A stretch of 64,000 nucleotides of DNA, from NCBI GenBank assembly GCA_038396585.1, contig CP121691.1:1736001-1800000 (forward strand). Direction: 5' to 3'. Below are positions 1-9,466 of this stretch, one piece after another. The DNA comes from Vallitaleaceae bacterium 9-2 (GTDB lineage: Bacteria > Bacillota > Clostridia > Lachnospirales > Vallitaleaceae). The notes under the pieces are model-generated. The model ran no database searches. It was not told the origin of the DNA and worked only from the letters and a program-made list of their open reading frames with translations. Positions within the stretch are counted from its first letter, which is position 1. Each line of letters starts with the position of its first letter. The translations under genes were made by a program, and so were the position numbers.

Positions 1-1
1 T

Positions 2-1558
2 GAATGCATTACAAAAAATGAAGATGCATTAACAGGCGTACGTTATTTGATTGAAGGGGGGCAAGAAAAGCAAATTGAAGATATCGGATGCCCAAGTGGT
101 ACCACATTTGTCGTTCGAGAACTTTTCTATAATGTCCCTGCGCGCAAAAAGTTTTTAAAAACGCCACGTACAGAAGCAGGATATATTACGGACTTAATTT
201 ATCGCTTAGCATTAAGTCATCCAGGTATTTCGTTTAAATATATTGTGAACAAAAAAGTGAAACTGCATACCTCAGGCAATTATGCATTATTGGACTGTGT
301 TTATCAGGTTTTTGGGAAAGAATATGCAAAAAAAAGTAAGGAAGTCAATTACACGTTTGGAGAATATACAGTTACAGGGTATATTGGAGAACCTGAATTA
401 AGCCGAGGTAATCGTCAATATGAAATCTATTATGTAAATAATCGTTATATTAAATCAAAGTGGATTCAAGAAGGCATTGAAGAGGGATTTAAAGAAGCCA
501 TGATGATTAATCAGTTTCCTTTTGCGGTGATGTTTTTAAAGTGCCCAACACACCTGTTGGATATCAATGTACATCCGACCAAGATGCAAGCACGATTTGA
601 CGATGAGATGCTTATACGCCAGATTTTTAAAGAGGCGGTGATACATACTCTTCGTCAAAAAGAGCCGGTTGTTGATGTGACGCTTAGTGAATCAAAGGAT
701 GAAAAAGAACGAATACGCAGTGAAAAAAAACAACATCAAAAACTCATTAAGGAAGCACCGGAACCTTTTGAAGTTAAACGTCGAGAAACGTATACGCAAC
801 CACCAACAGAATATATAAAACCTCAGATACAAAACAAAAATGTTGAATCGTCTCAACCAAGTCGGCCAAACCCAAAGCAGACTCAGCCAAACTCAAAACA
901 GCCTCAGCCTAACCCTATGTTTCAAAACACACAAACGGCAGAACCGGTATCGATGGATTTGTTTTTAGACGAACAAAAAGTGCAAAAACATCGTGTTATC
1001 GGACAGCTTTTCAAGACGTATTGGCTGGTAGAGTATCACAAAGAATTATATATTATTGATCAACATGCTGCCCATGAAAAAGTGCTTTATGAATCCTGGG
1101 TTGAAAAAATTGAAAAGCACAATATTTCTTCTCAGATGCTTTTAGAATCAAAGGTATATGATTTGTCCGATCGTGAGTTTGAACTGTTTCAAGAACATCA
1201 GCAGGCGATTGCGGATTTGGGATTTGATGTGGAAGAATTTGGTGGAAATTCAATCGTGCTAAAGAGTGTTCCATATCTATTGAATGCACCACTTACAAAT
1301 ATGGATTTTATTCATTTTTTTGACCAATTGCGTTCAGGACTCCAAATGAAAAAGCAAGAACGTTATCTTCATGAATTAGCAACAATCGCTTGTAAGGCAG
1401 CGATTAAAGGTCGGGATAAAATAACGGTCTTAGAATATCAAAGCTTGATTGAACAACTTTTGCAACTTAACGATCCGTACCATTGCCCTCATGGTCGACC
1501 AACAATGATTCGAATGAGTGAGCAGGAACTCGAAAAAAAATTCAAACGAATTGTATGA
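2..1558 (+). CDS. mutL: DNA mismatch repair protein MutL (5' partial)
   Basis: The frame is open to the left edge of the window, so the first ~110 residues, including the N-terminal ATP-binding motifs, are missing. The visible part keeps the GHKL family signature around LFYNVPARKKFLK and the DINVHPTK segment. A low-complexity Pro/Gln/Asn linker follows (about 840-940), then the C-terminal dimerisation domain. That domain carries DQHAAHEKVLYE, the metal-binding DQHA-x2-E-x4-E endonuclease motif, plus ACKAAIKG and CPHGRP. It is therefore a nicking MutL of the kind found in bacteria without MutH. MutL links MutS to strand incision in mismatch repair. It lies 5' of miaA, as in many Bacillota, where mutS usually precedes it. 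Confidence 0.97.
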   Translation, partial: ECITKNEDALTGVRYLIEGGQEKQIEDIGCPSGTTFVVRELFYNVPARKKFLKTPRTEAGYITDLIYRLALSHPGISFKYIVNKKVKLHTSGNYALLDCVYQVFGKEYAKKSKEVNYTFGEYTVTGYIGEPELSRGNRQYEIYYVNNRYIKSKWIQEGIEEGFKEAMMINQFPFAVMFLKCPTHLLDINVHPTKMQARFDDEMLIRQIFKEAVIHTLRQKEPVVDVTLSESKDEKERIRSEKKQHQKLIKEAPEPFEVKRRETYTQPPTEYIKPQIQNKNVESSQPSRPNPKQTQPNSKQPQPNPMFQNTQTAEPVSMDLFLDEQKVQKHRVIGQLFKTYWLVEYHKELYIIDQHAAHEKVLYESWVEKIEKHNISSQMLLESKVYDLSDREFELFQEHQQAIADLGFDVEEFGGNSIVLKSVPYLLNAPLTNMDFIHFFDQLRSGLQMKKQERYLHELATIACKAAIKGRDKITVLEYQSLIEQLLQLNDPYHCPHGRPTMIRMSEQELEKKFKRIV

Positions 1559-1575
1559 TATGAAAGTGTGTAGTG

Positions 1576-2511
1576 ATGATGGATAAGAAAAAATTAATTG
1601 TTGTTGCTGGTCCGACAGCTAGTGGAAAAACAGCTGTCTCAGTAGCGCTTGCAAAAAAAATCCAAGGAGAGATTATCTCTGCAGATTCGATGCAGGTATA
1701 TAAATATATGGATATAGGGTCAGCTAAAATTACTAAAGAACAGATGGAAGGTGTAGCCCATCATCTCATTGATGTTTTGGAGCCGGATGAGGACTTTAGT
1801 GTACACCGGTTTCAAATGATGGCTAAAAAGGCCATGGATAGTATTTACGCAAAGCAGGCGACGCCTATTATCGCAGGAGGGACAGGCTTTTATATTCAAT
1901 CTGTTGTTAATGATATTGATTTTTCACAAACAGATGAGCAAGCCCATGTCCGACGACAAGTAGAAGAGTATTTTGAAAAGTACGGAGGAGATGGCTTACA
2001 TACATGGCTTGCAAAAGTTGATGCACAAAGTGCTTCAAAAATTCACCCGAACAATGTTAAACGGGTTTGTCGAGCATTAGAATATTACTTACTCACTGGC
2101 GAAAAAATGAGTGCGCATAATGCAAAGCAGCAAGCAAAATCTTCACCCTATGATGTGACGTTTATTGTATTGACAATGGACAGAGGCTTATTGTACGAAC
2201 GAATTAACCAGCGGGTAGATCAAATGATTGAACAAGGACTTGTTGATGAGGTCAAATACTTACGAGAAAAAGGTTACACCAAGGAAATGACCTCTATGCA
2301 AGGGCTTGGTTATAAAGAGATTTTTGATTATCTCGAAGGACGCATTACATTAGAAGAAGCTATATATATTATAAAGCGCGATACACGTCGTTTTGCTAAA
2401 CGACAATTGACATGGTTTCGTCGTGAAAAAAATGTCCAATGGATTCATGTAGATCAATTTGCATTTGATGTAGAAGCTATAGCAGAAGCGATCATGAAAT
2501 TAATAGGATAA
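1576..2511 (+). CDS. miaA: tRNA dimethylallyltransferase MiaA
   Basis: Transfers a dimethylallyl group to N6 of A37 in tRNAs that read UNN codons. The N-terminus has the P-loop GPTASGKT, followed by ISADSMQVYKYMDIGSAK and GGTGFYIQ, all typical of MiaA. About 311 residues is a normal length. The start is ambiguous: GTG (1573), ATG (1576) and ATG (1579) are consecutive and no strong Shine-Dalgarno is visible, which suggests translational coupling to mutL 15-20 bases upstream. hfq follows, giving the conserved mutL-miaA-hfq order. Confidence 0.96.
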   Translation: MMDKKKLIVVAGPTASGKTAVSVALAKKIQGEIISADSMQVYKYMDIGSAKITKEQMEGVAHHLIDVLEPDEDFSVHRFQMMAKKAMDSIYAKQATPIIAGGTGFYIQSVVNDIDFSQTDEQAHVRRQVEEYFEKYGGDGLHTWLAKVDAQSASKIHPNNVKRVCRALEYYLLTGEKMSAHNAKQQAKSSPYDVTFIVLTMDRGLLYERINQRVDQMIEQGLVDEVKYLREKGYTKEMTSMQGLGYKEIFDYLEGRITLEEAIYIIKRDTRRFAKRQLTWFRREKNVQWIHVDQFAFDVEAIAEAIMKLIG

Positions 2512-2587
2512 ACCGATATTTGTATTGAACTATTTGTAAATATACTATAGAATAAGAGTAGAATACTTTCGAAAAGGGGGATTACCG

Positions 2588-2824
2588 ATGCCAAAACCAG
2601 TAAACTTACAAGATATGTTTTTAAATCAAGTACGAAAAGATAAGATTGTGCTTGTCGTATATTTGACCAATGGATTTCAATTAAAAGGAATCGTAAAAGG
2701 GTTTGATAATTTTATTGTTGTTTTAGAAACAGAAGGAAAGCAGCAGATGATATACAAGCATGCGATTTCAACTATAATACCTTCAAAAGAAATTCATTTT
2801 AACATTGAAGTTGAGGAGTACTAG
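2588..2824 (+). CDS. hfq: RNA chaperone Hfq
   Basis: A 78-residue Sm-like protein with the Sm1 region ([14 protein letters not shown], then the [19 protein letters not shown] strand block) and an Sm2 YKHAISTI motif equivalent to YKHA in other Hfq proteins. It forms hexameric rings that bind U-rich and A-rich RNA. The length is close to the short Hfq of Gram-positive bacteria, without the long acidic tail of enterobacterial Hfq. The ribosome binding site AAGGGGG lies just upstream of the ATG. Confidence 0.96.
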   Translation: MPKPVNLQDMFLNQVRKDKIVLVVYLTNGFQLKGIVKGFDNFIVVLETEGKQQMIYKHAISTIIPSKEIHFNIEVEEY

Positions 2825-2840
2825 AAAAGGAACTTACATT

Positions 2841-4124
2841 ATGACCAACACGATTTATGAACAACTTGGAATAAGCAACCAGGTCCTTTCCGTAAGCAAT
2901 GCTGTGGAAAAGGACCTGGAACGACGTTTTAGGGAAATAGACCGTATAGCTGAAGCCAATCAATTAAAAGTATTACATGCAATGCAAGTACATCGATTAA
3001 GCGATATGCATTTTAACCAGACCAATGGATATGGGTATAACGATATTGGACGGGATACCTTGGAAAATGTTTATGCTTCCGTATTTCATACGGAAGCTGC
3101 TTTAGTTCGTCCTCAATTAATTTCGGGGACACATGCACTGACAGTTGCCTTAAGTGGAAATTTACGGCCGGGTGATGAAATTTTAGCACCTGCTGGAAAG
3201 CTCTATGATACATTGCAAGGGGTTATTGGAATTATACCTACAAAAGGGTCTTTAAGTGAATATGGTATAACATATGCACAGGTAGATTTATTAGAAGACT
3301 TTTCATTCGATTTTGAAGGCATAAAACATGCTATTAATGATCGAACAAAATTGATTTCGATTCAAAAATCGAAAGGATATGATTGGCGACCGACTTTTTC
3401 CAATAAACAAATTGGTGAGCTGATTGATTACATTCGTCAAATCAAACCTGAGGTCATTATTATGGTAGATAATTGTTATGGAGAGTTTGTTGAGTATGAT
3501 GAGCCTAGTGATTATGGTGCTGACTTGGTGGTTGGATCGTTAATAAAAAACCCGGGAGGAGGAATTGCTCCATCTGGTGGCTATATTGCCGGTAAACAAG
3601 AATATGTTGAAAATGCGGCCATACGTTTATCCGCTCCAGGTCTTGGAAAAGAAGTCGGTGCTTCTCACGGAATGACACATAGTTTGTTCCAAGGGTTATT
3701 TTTGGCTCCTACCGTTGTAGCATCAGCACATAAAACAGCTTTATTTGCATCCAAATTATATGAAAAACTAGGTTTTAATGTGATGCCACAAAGTAGTCAG
3801 CCGCGTTATGATATAATACAAGCGATTGATATGGGGACAAAAGAAAATGTCATTGCTTTTTGCCGTGGAATACAGGCTGGTGCCCCTGTGGATAGCTTTG
3901 TAACGCCAGTGCCATGGGAAATGCCAGGATATGACGCTGAGGTGATTATGGCAGCCGGTGCTTTTGTGCAAGGCTCTTCCATTGAACTTAGTGCTGATGC
4001 GCCAATCAAGCCACCGTTTACCGTGTATTTTCAAGGTGGGCTAACGTATCATCATGGTAAATTTGGCGTAATGAAGTCGCTACAAGCAATGGTGGATGAC
4101 ACGGACTTTGAATTGAAAGTGTAA
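2841..4124 (+). CDS. Methionine gamma-lyase family PLP-dependent protein
   Basis: About 427 residues of the PF06838 family (Bacillus YnbB; sometimes called aluminium resistance protein). It is a fold-type I PLP enzyme. The likely Schiff-base lysine is in GSLIKNPGGGIAPSGGY, and the cofactor aspartate is in MVDNCYGEF. The substrate is unproven despite the family name. An in-frame extension to 2805 would overlap hfq; the ATG at 2841 is preferred because AAAAGG stands upstream and the protein then begins like its family. Location directly after hfq matches conserved Bacillota synteny. Confidence 0.9.
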   Translation: MTNTIYEQLGISNQVLSVSNAVEKDLERRFREIDRIAEANQLKVLHAMQVHRLSDMHFNQTNGYGYNDIGRDTLENVYASVFHTEAALVRPQLISGTHALTVALSGNLRPGDEILAPAGKLYDTLQGVIGIIPTKGSLSEYGITYAQVDLLEDFSFDFEGIKHAINDRTKLISIQKSKGYDWRPTFSNKQIGELIDYIRQIKPEVIIMVDNCYGEFVEYDEPSDYGADLVVGSLIKNPGGGIAPSGGYIAGKQEYVENAAIRLSAPGLGKEVGASHGMTHSLFQGLFLAPTVVASAHKTALFASKLYEKLGFNVMPQSSQPRYDIIQAIDMGTKENVIAFCRGIQAGAPVDSFVTPVPWEMPGYDAEVIMAAGAFVQGSSIELSADAPIKPPFTVYFQGGLTYHHGKFGVMKSLQAMVDDTDFELKV

Positions 4125-4133
4125 AACCATTGT

Positions 4134-4162
4134 TTGACAAATACGTAAAATTTCATTATAAT
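4134..4162 (+). promoter_or_regulatory. Consensus sigma-A promoter of alaS
   Basis: TTGACA (4134-4139), a 17-bp spacer and TATAAT (4157-4162): a perfect vegetative promoter. Predicted transcription would start about 30 bases before the GTG start codon. That leaves no room for a T-box leader, although T-boxes often control aminoacyl-tRNA synthetase genes in Bacillota. Confidence 0.85.
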
Positions 4163-4200
4163 TTTTCTAATATATTAACTGGATCAGGAGGCGTAAATTC

Positions 4201-6837
4201 GTGAAAAGCTATGGAGTAAACGAACTAAGAAAAATGTATCTCGAATTCTTTGAAAGCAAGGGCCATCTTCGAGCCGATAGTTTTCCTTTGGTTCCTAAAA
4301 ATGATAAAAGTTTGTTGTTAATTAATTCAGGAATGGCACCATTAAAACCTTATTTTACAGGTCAAGAAACACCCCCAAAAAATCGAATGACAACATGCCA
4401 AAAATGTATTCGTACAGGCGACATTGAAAATGTAGGAAAAACAGCTCGTCATGGAACATTTTTTGAGATGCTTGGAAACTTTTCTTTTGGAGATTATTTT
4501 AAAAAAGAAGCAATTGCATGGGCTTGGGAATTTTTTACGCAAGTTTTAGAAATTCCTAAAGATATTCTATATGTATCGGTGTATGAAGAAGATGATGAAG
4601 CGGAAAAGATATGGCACGAACAAGAGAACGTTCCAATGGACCGTATTGTACGCATGGGCAAAGAAGATAACTTCTGGGAACATGGACTCGGACCATGTGG
4701 ACCATGTTCAGAAATCTATGTAGACCGTGGAAAAGAATATGGATGTGATGATCCAAACTGTACTGTTGGTTGCGAATGTGACCGTTTTGTTGAGATTTGG
4801 AACCTTGTGTTTACCCAATTTGAAAAAATGGAAAATGGCGACTATGTACCACTAAAAAATCCTAATATTGATACAGGAATGGGGCTTGAACGTCTGGCTA
4901 TGATGATGCAAGGGGTCAACTCATTTTTTGATGTGGATACGATGCAGGTTATTCGTGATGCAATATGTAAAAAAGCAAAGGTGACTTATTTAGAAAATAA
5001 AGAGACGGATGTTAGCATTCGTGTAATTACAGACCATATTCGTTCCGTGACTTTTATGACTTCAGATGGTATTTTGCCTTCCAATGAAGGGCGTGGATAT
5101 GTACTTCGTCGTTTGCTTCGTCGTGCGGCGCGTCATGGTAAACTTTTGGGAATTCAAGGCGCTTTTTTGAAGGAATTAGCACAAATTGTTATTGAATCTA
5201 GCAAAGATGGCTATCCGGAATTAAAAGAAAAAGAAGCGTATATTCTGAAGGTGCTAACAACAGAAGAAGAACGTTTTGCAGAAACGATTGACCAAGGAAT
5301 TGCAATTTTAAATACATACCTAGATGAATTAGAAGATCAGACAGTATTAAGTGGGGAAAAAGCATTTAAACTATATGATACATATGGTTTCCCATTAGAT
5401 TTAACGATTGAGATTGCTGAGGAAAAGGGTGTTCGAGTTGATCAAGAAGCTTTTGCCGAAGAAATGAAAGCTCAAAGAGATCGCGCGCGTAATGCCCGAG
5501 AAGAATCCAACTATATGGGCGCAGAAGAAACTGTATACCATAAGTTGGAAATCGGAATTGGTGAAAAATTTGTAGGATATCAGCAACTAGAAATGGTCAG
5601 TGAAATTACTGGATTAACTCAAGGCAACCATGTTGTTACAAGTATTTCAAGTGGAGAAAAAGTGAGTGTTATCGTACATGAGACACCTTTTTACGCAACA
5701 AGTGGTGGACAGCAAGCTGATATTGGATATATGGAAACGGCAACAGGAAAAGTGCGTATTGATGATGTCATCAATGTAGTTGGAAATAATATTGCACATA
5801 TCGGTGAAGTGGTCGAAGGCGATTTAGAAATCGGACAAGAGGTTCGCTTAAGTGTTGATGAGAATCATCGCTTTGCAACAGCGAAAAACCATAGTGCAAC
5901 ACACTTGCTTCAAAAAGCTTTAAAGACAGTTTTAGGCGATCATATTGAACAAGCAGGTTCAAGTGTATCAGCTGATCGGTTACGGTTTGACTTTACACAT
6001 TTTGAGGCCATTGGAAAAGACGATCTTAAAGCCGTTGAAAACTTAGTCAATGAACAGATTCAAAAAGGACTTAGTGTTCATATAGAAGAAATGTCGATTG
6101 CTCAAGCAAAAGAGTTGGGCGCGATGGCATTATTTGGAGAAAAATATGGAGAAACGGTTCGTGTGGTTAATATAGATGGATACAGCATTGAACTGTGTGG
6201 TGGAACACACTTATCGAACATCTCTGAAATCGGATTATTTAAAATTGTATCTGAAGGTGGTGTTGCTGCAGGTGTACGTCGTATTGAAGCTTTAACTGGT
6301 CAGGGAGCGATTAATTACTATCACTCGATCGAACGTACATTAAATGCTGTAGCAGAAAAAGCGCGCTGTGAAGTGGGACAAGTTGAGACGAAGCTACAAA
6401 CGCTACTCGATGAAATTAAGGAATTGAAACGAGAAAATGAACAACTAAAATCAAAGGCAGCTTCTTCTATTGTCGATGACTTATTGACCGATAAAATATC
6501 TATAGGAGATATTGAAATCATTACAGCTGAGGTTGAAGGTTTTGATGCGAACCGTCTAAGAGACTTAGGCGATAAGCTTCAAGAAAAATTGAACCAAGGA
6601 GTCGTTGTTCTTGCATCGAATAATAATGGTAAAGTATTGTTAAGTGTCATGGCAAGTGATTTTGCGGTTCAAAAAGGCGCACATGCCGGGAAAATCATAT
6701 CCGCCATTGCAAAAATTGTTGGCGGTGGTGGTGGTGGAAAACCACAGATTGCTCAAGCCGGAGGAAAAGATACAAGCAAAATAGCGCAAGCGCTTGAAAA
6801 AGCTGTTGAGTTGCTTGGAGAGCAAGTCAATGCTTAA
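4201..6837 (+). CDS. alaS: Alanine-tRNA ligase AlaS
   Basis: Charges tRNA-Ala. The 878 residues cover the whole family length. The class II catalytic core has GTFFEMLGNFSFGDYFK (motif 1/2 region) and GMGLERL (motif 3). The editing domain has the zinc-binding HSATH motif (His564, His568) and CGGTH. The C-terminal DHHA1 domain ends in GGGGGGKPQIAQAGG. The start is GTG at 4201, after AGGAGG. The stop overlaps the start of the downstream CapA-like gene. Confidence 0.98.
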   Translation: MKSYGVNELRKMYLEFFESKGHLRADSFPLVPKNDKSLLLINSGMAPLKPYFTGQETPPKNRMTTCQKCIRTGDIENVGKTARHGTFFEMLGNFSFGDYFKKEAIAWAWEFFTQVLEIPKDILYVSVYEEDDEAEKIWHEQENVPMDRIVRMGKEDNFWEHGLGPCGPCSEIYVDRGKEYGCDDPNCTVGCECDRFVEIWNLVFTQFEKMENGDYVPLKNPNIDTGMGLERLAMMMQGVNSFFDVDTMQVIRDAICKKAKVTYLENKETDVSIRVITDHIRSVTFMTSDGILPSNEGRGYVLRRLLRRAARHGKLLGIQGAFLKELAQIVIESSKDGYPELKEKEAYILKVLTTEEERFAETIDQGIAILNTYLDELEDQTVLSGEKAFKLYDTYGFPLDLTIEIAEEKGVRVDQEAFAEEMKAQRDRARNAREESNYMGAEETVYHKLEIGIGEKFVGYQQLEMVSEITGLTQGNHVVTSISSGEKVSVIVHETPFYATSGGQQADIGYMETATGKVRIDDVINVVGNNIAHIGEVVEGDLEIGQEVRLSVDENHRFATAKNHSATHLLQKALKTVLGDHIEQAGSSVSADRLRFDFTHFEAIGKDDLKAVENLVNEQIQKGLSVHIEEMSIAQAKELGAMALFGEKYGETVRVVNIDGYSIELCGGTHLSNISEIGLFKIVSEGGVAAGVRRIEALTGQGAINYYHSIERTLNAVAEKARCEVGQVETKLQTLLDEIKELKRENEQLKSKAASSIVDDLLTDKISIGDIEIITAEVEGFDANRLRDLGDKLQEKLNQGVVVLASNNNGKVLLSVMASDFAVQKGAHAGKIISAIAKIVGGGGGGKPQIAQAGGKDTSKIAQALEKAVELLGEQVNA

Positions 6838-8158
6838 AATAGTTAAGAGAAAAGCAATCATTAAGGTTGCTTTTCTTTTCATGTTCTTTTTCATTGGAGG
6901 ATTGACAGGATGTGGGTCAGATGATCTTGAATTGAAGGCAAACTTCACACGAAGAGCGCGGTCAAATGCAGATATTCATGCAAAAGTTGAAAGGAATATT
7001 ATACGACAAAATCAAGAAAATCGCATAAATACTGTTTCAATAGGTGCAGTCGGTGACTTAATGTTTCATAATACCCAGATTTCACGTGCCTATGATGAAA
7101 AAACAGGTCAGTATGACTTTTTGGATAGTTTCACACATATAAAGCCGTATTTACATGAGGTGGATTATGTATTTGGAAATTTTGAAACAACATTACCTGG
7201 GAGTGAGTATTCAGGTTATCCGTTATTTAGAACACCAGATACGGTTTTAGATGCCATAACAGATGCCGGTATTGATTTTTTAGCAACAGCAAATAACCAT
7301 AGCTTAGATAGTGGTGAATATGGAATGCAGCGTACGATTGAACAGCTGAATATGCGCCAGATTCCTTTTACAGGAACGTTTAGTTCTTGGGAAGAACGCG
7401 AACCGTATAAAATAGTTGAGGTGGAAGAGATTAGCTTTGCAGTCGTCAATTATACATATGCCACCAACGGTCTTACAATTGCCGGGAAAATGGATCAGAT
7501 TAATACACTCGATTATTATAACAAAGACAAACTTGCAGAGCTTTATTTGGATGTAGCTGCTGCAGAAGCGTCCGGATGTGATTATGTGATTGTAATGATG
7601 CATTTTGGATATGAGTATGTTAGTTTGGAAAGTGAACGTATTCAACGAGATATTGTAAAAGAATTGATTGCTAATGGTGCAGATATTATTTTTGGTGGAC
7701 ATCCCCATGTTCTTCAACCTGTTGAACTTTTTTATGAAGTCGATGGAACGATATTCGAGGAACCTAAAGTGGTTATTTATTCCCTAGGTAATTTTATCGC
7801 TTCTCAACGAAATGTAGAGAAGCTTGGTGGAAATACAGATCTTGGAGTTATTTTTAATATTTATTTCAAAACGTATGATTGCCAAAGACCAAAAATGACA
7901 GGTATTGGATTTTTACCGACATATACTTTGTGGCAGACGGATACCATTACAACAATTCCCATAACAACAGATTTGTCCTTGTTGGATCAGTATAATCTTG
8001 ATATTGATACATACAGATATACACCATGGGATGACAACCGAATTGCATTTGGGAAAAAATATACAGTGGCACATTTGATGCGATATATTGATAGTGAAAT
8101 AGATACTCAGGACAAAATATATATGGATAAAGGCTTTTATCGTTATGATTTTGAATAG
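6830..8158 (+). CDS. CapA-family lipoprotein (poly-gamma-glutamate capsule-type metallophosphatase fold)
   Basis: About 442 residues. The N-terminus has a KRK-rich n-region, a hydrophobic core and a lipobox (GLTGC), so it is probably a membrane-anchored lipoprotein. The rest is a PGA_cap domain with GAVGDLMFH, GNFETTL, NNHSLDSG, MMHFGYEY, GGHPHVLQP and YSLGNF, the metal-site motifs of the calcineurin-like CapA/PgsA family. The ATG at 6830 overlaps the alaS stop and is preceded by GGAGAG. No other capsule genes are nearby, so a role in poly-gamma-glutamate synthesis is not supported by context. Confidence 0.85.
   Translation: MLKIVKRKAIIKVAFLFMFFFIGGLTGCGSDDLELKANFTRRARSNADIHAKVERNIIRQNQENRINTVSIGAVGDLMFHNTQISRAYDEKTGQYDFLDSFTHIKPYLHEVDYVFGNFETTLPGSEYSGYPLFRTPDTVLDAITDAGIDFLATANNHSLDSGEYGMQRTIEQLNMRQIPFTGTFSSWEEREPYKIVEVEEISFAVVNYTYATNGLTIAGKMDQINTLDYYNKDKLAELYLDVAAAEASGCDYVIVMMHFGYEYVSLESERIQRDIVKELIANGADIIFGGHPHVLQPVELFYEVDGTIFEEPKVVIYSLGNFIASQRNVEKLGGNTDLGVIFNIYFKTYDCQRPKMTGIGFLPTYTLWQTDTITTIPITTDLSLLDQYNLDIDTYRYTPWDDNRIAFGKKYTVAHLMRYIDSEIDTQDKIYMDKGFYRYDFE
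6845..6879 (+). terminator. Terminator-like hairpin at the alaS/capA junction
   Basis: Bases 6845-6857 pair with 6867-6879 (13 bp with one G-U wobble, 9-base loop). The distal arm is itself T-rich and continues as TTTTC. It lies 8 bases after the alaS stop codon, where an intrinsic terminator is expected. It also lies inside the first 17 codons of the next ORF, so read-through may set expression of that gene. Confidence 0.6.
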
Positions 8159-8193
8159 GAAGAGATATGAATATTAGCTAGAAAGGATAAGAC

Positions 8194-9132
8194 ATGTTAG
8201 ATGCGTTCTCCAAAATCATACCCATTTTACTTTTAATTGGATTTGGATTTTATTTAAATAATCGGCATACAATCTCAGACGAAGTCATTAGCGGCTTACG
8301 AAAAGGTATTGTCAATATTGCATTACCTGCAGTACTATTTTTAACGTTTAAAAATATGGTCATTGAAAAAGAATTCTACTTAGTTACACTCATTACATTT
8401 GTTATGTTAATTTTGTTTTATAGTTTGGGATATTTTATCTCCAAAACACCGTATATGCATACGAATTTGACACCTTTTTTTATGACATCAACGGCCTTTG
8501 GAACGATAGGAATTACACTATATTCAGCAGTTTATGGAATGGAATACTTGGATCAATATACGATTTTTGGCATAGGGCATGAATTTTTTGTTTGGTTTAT
8601 TTATATAACGTTGATTCGACAACATTTTGAAAAAAGTCGCTTTTCATGGAAGACGATTAAGGGTTTTGCTGAATCGCCGTTAATTATTGCCATTGTTTTA
8701 GGAATTGCATTAAACCTTACAGGAATAGGGCGACAGATTGAGACGAATTTTATTTGGTTAGGTATAGAAAATACCCTAGAGTATTTGGCGGGGTTAATTA
8801 CGCCATTACTTTTGATTATTATTGGCTTTACGCTTAAAATCGAGCGGCAATATCTTCAAGAAGCAGCAAAACTAGTGTTTGTTCGACTGGTTATCATGTT
8901 ATCCATAGGATACTTGGTGAAATTTTTTTGGATCAATAATTTAATAGAGACCAATCCGTTTTTTGATTTTGGGTTTTTTACATTTCTCATTTTACCACCA
9001 CCATTTTCACTGCCTGTATTTATAAGTGAATATGAGACGAAGGAAAGTGAAGCCATTTTGTCGAATGCCTTAGTTTTGTCGACAATTGTTTGTGTGATAC
9101 TCTTTATTAGTGCATTTATTTTGATTCAATAA
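8194..9132 (+). CDS. AEC family transporter (auxin efflux carrier fold)
   Basis: 312 residues, almost entirely hydrophobic, with about ten membrane segments in the two inverted-repeat halves of the AEC/BART fold. Family features include the N-terminal DEVISGLRKGIVNIALPAVLF block and the C-terminal LPPPFSLPVF block with helix-breaking prolines. Bacterial members export or import organic acids such as malate; the substrate here cannot be told. AGAAAGGA precedes the ATG. The gene ends just before the rpsU promoter. Confidence 0.85.
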   Translation: MLDAFSKIIPILLLIGFGFYLNNRHTISDEVISGLRKGIVNIALPAVLFLTFKNMVIEKEFYLVTLITFVMLILFYSLGYFISKTPYMHTNLTPFFMTSTAFGTIGITLYSAVYGMEYLDQYTIFGIGHEFFVWFIYITLIRQHFEKSRFSWKTIKGFAESPLIIAIVLGIALNLTGIGRQIETNFIWLGIENTLEYLAGLITPLLLIIIGFTLKIERQYLQEAAKLVFVRLVIMLSIGYLVKFFWINNLIETNPFFDFGFFTFLILPPPFSLPVFISEYETKESEAILSNALVLSTIVCVILFISAFILIQ

Positions 9133-9168
9133 GGCATTAAAATTTATTGCTTATTCTTGAAATAATAG

Positions 9169-9196
9169 TTGACGTACCGTCATTTTGTGCTATAAT
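9169..9196 (+). promoter_or_regulatory. Promoter of rpsU-yqeY
   Basis: TTGACG (9169-9174), a 16-bp spacer and TATAAT (9191-9196). A leader of about 70 bases follows. It contains the repeated and inverted segments GTGCTATA (9187-9194) and TATAGCAC (9235-9242), which could fold it, although the first arm overlaps the -10 box. Confidence 0.75.
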
Positions 9197-9272
9197 TATC
9201 TATAGTGCTTAAATGAGGCCCTATAGTTGTAGGATATAGCACGAAATTGCAACTGGAGGGAGGTTGGAAAGA

Positions 9273-9449
9273 ATGTCAAACGTAACGATTAAAGACAACG
9301 AAACCTTAGATAGCGCATTAAGAAGGTTCAAAAGAAACTGCGCCAAAGCGGGTATTATGCAAGAAATTCGTAAAAGAGAACATTACGAAAAACCAAGCGT
9401 AAAACGTAAGAAAAAGTCTGAAGCTGCTAGAAAGCGTAAGTTTAAATAG
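9273..9449 (+). CDS. rpsU: Small ribosomal subunit protein bS21
   Basis: 58 residues, very basic. It begins [20 protein letters not shown] and has the conserved [15 protein letters not shown]-type tail (here [16 protein letters not shown]). It binds the 30S platform near the 3' end of 16S rRNA. The ATG at 9273 is chosen over an in-frame upstream TTG because GGAGGGAGG (9254-9262) is correctly spaced. rpsU followed by yqeY is a conserved Bacillota pair. Confidence 0.97.
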   Translation: MSNVTIKDNETLDSALRRFKRNCAKAGIMQEIRKREHYEKPSVKRKKKSEAARKRKFK

Positions 9450-9466
9450 TACAGAAGGATGATTAT

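Noticed and set aside
2525-2550. A separate promoter for hfq
   Set aside because: TTGAAC and TATACT are only 10 bases apart; no correctly spaced pair was found, so hfq is probably read from the mutL-miaA transcript.
4125-4200. T-box leader for alaS
   Set aside because: The consensus promoter leaves only about 30 bases of leader, and no terminator/antiterminator or T-box sequence is seen.
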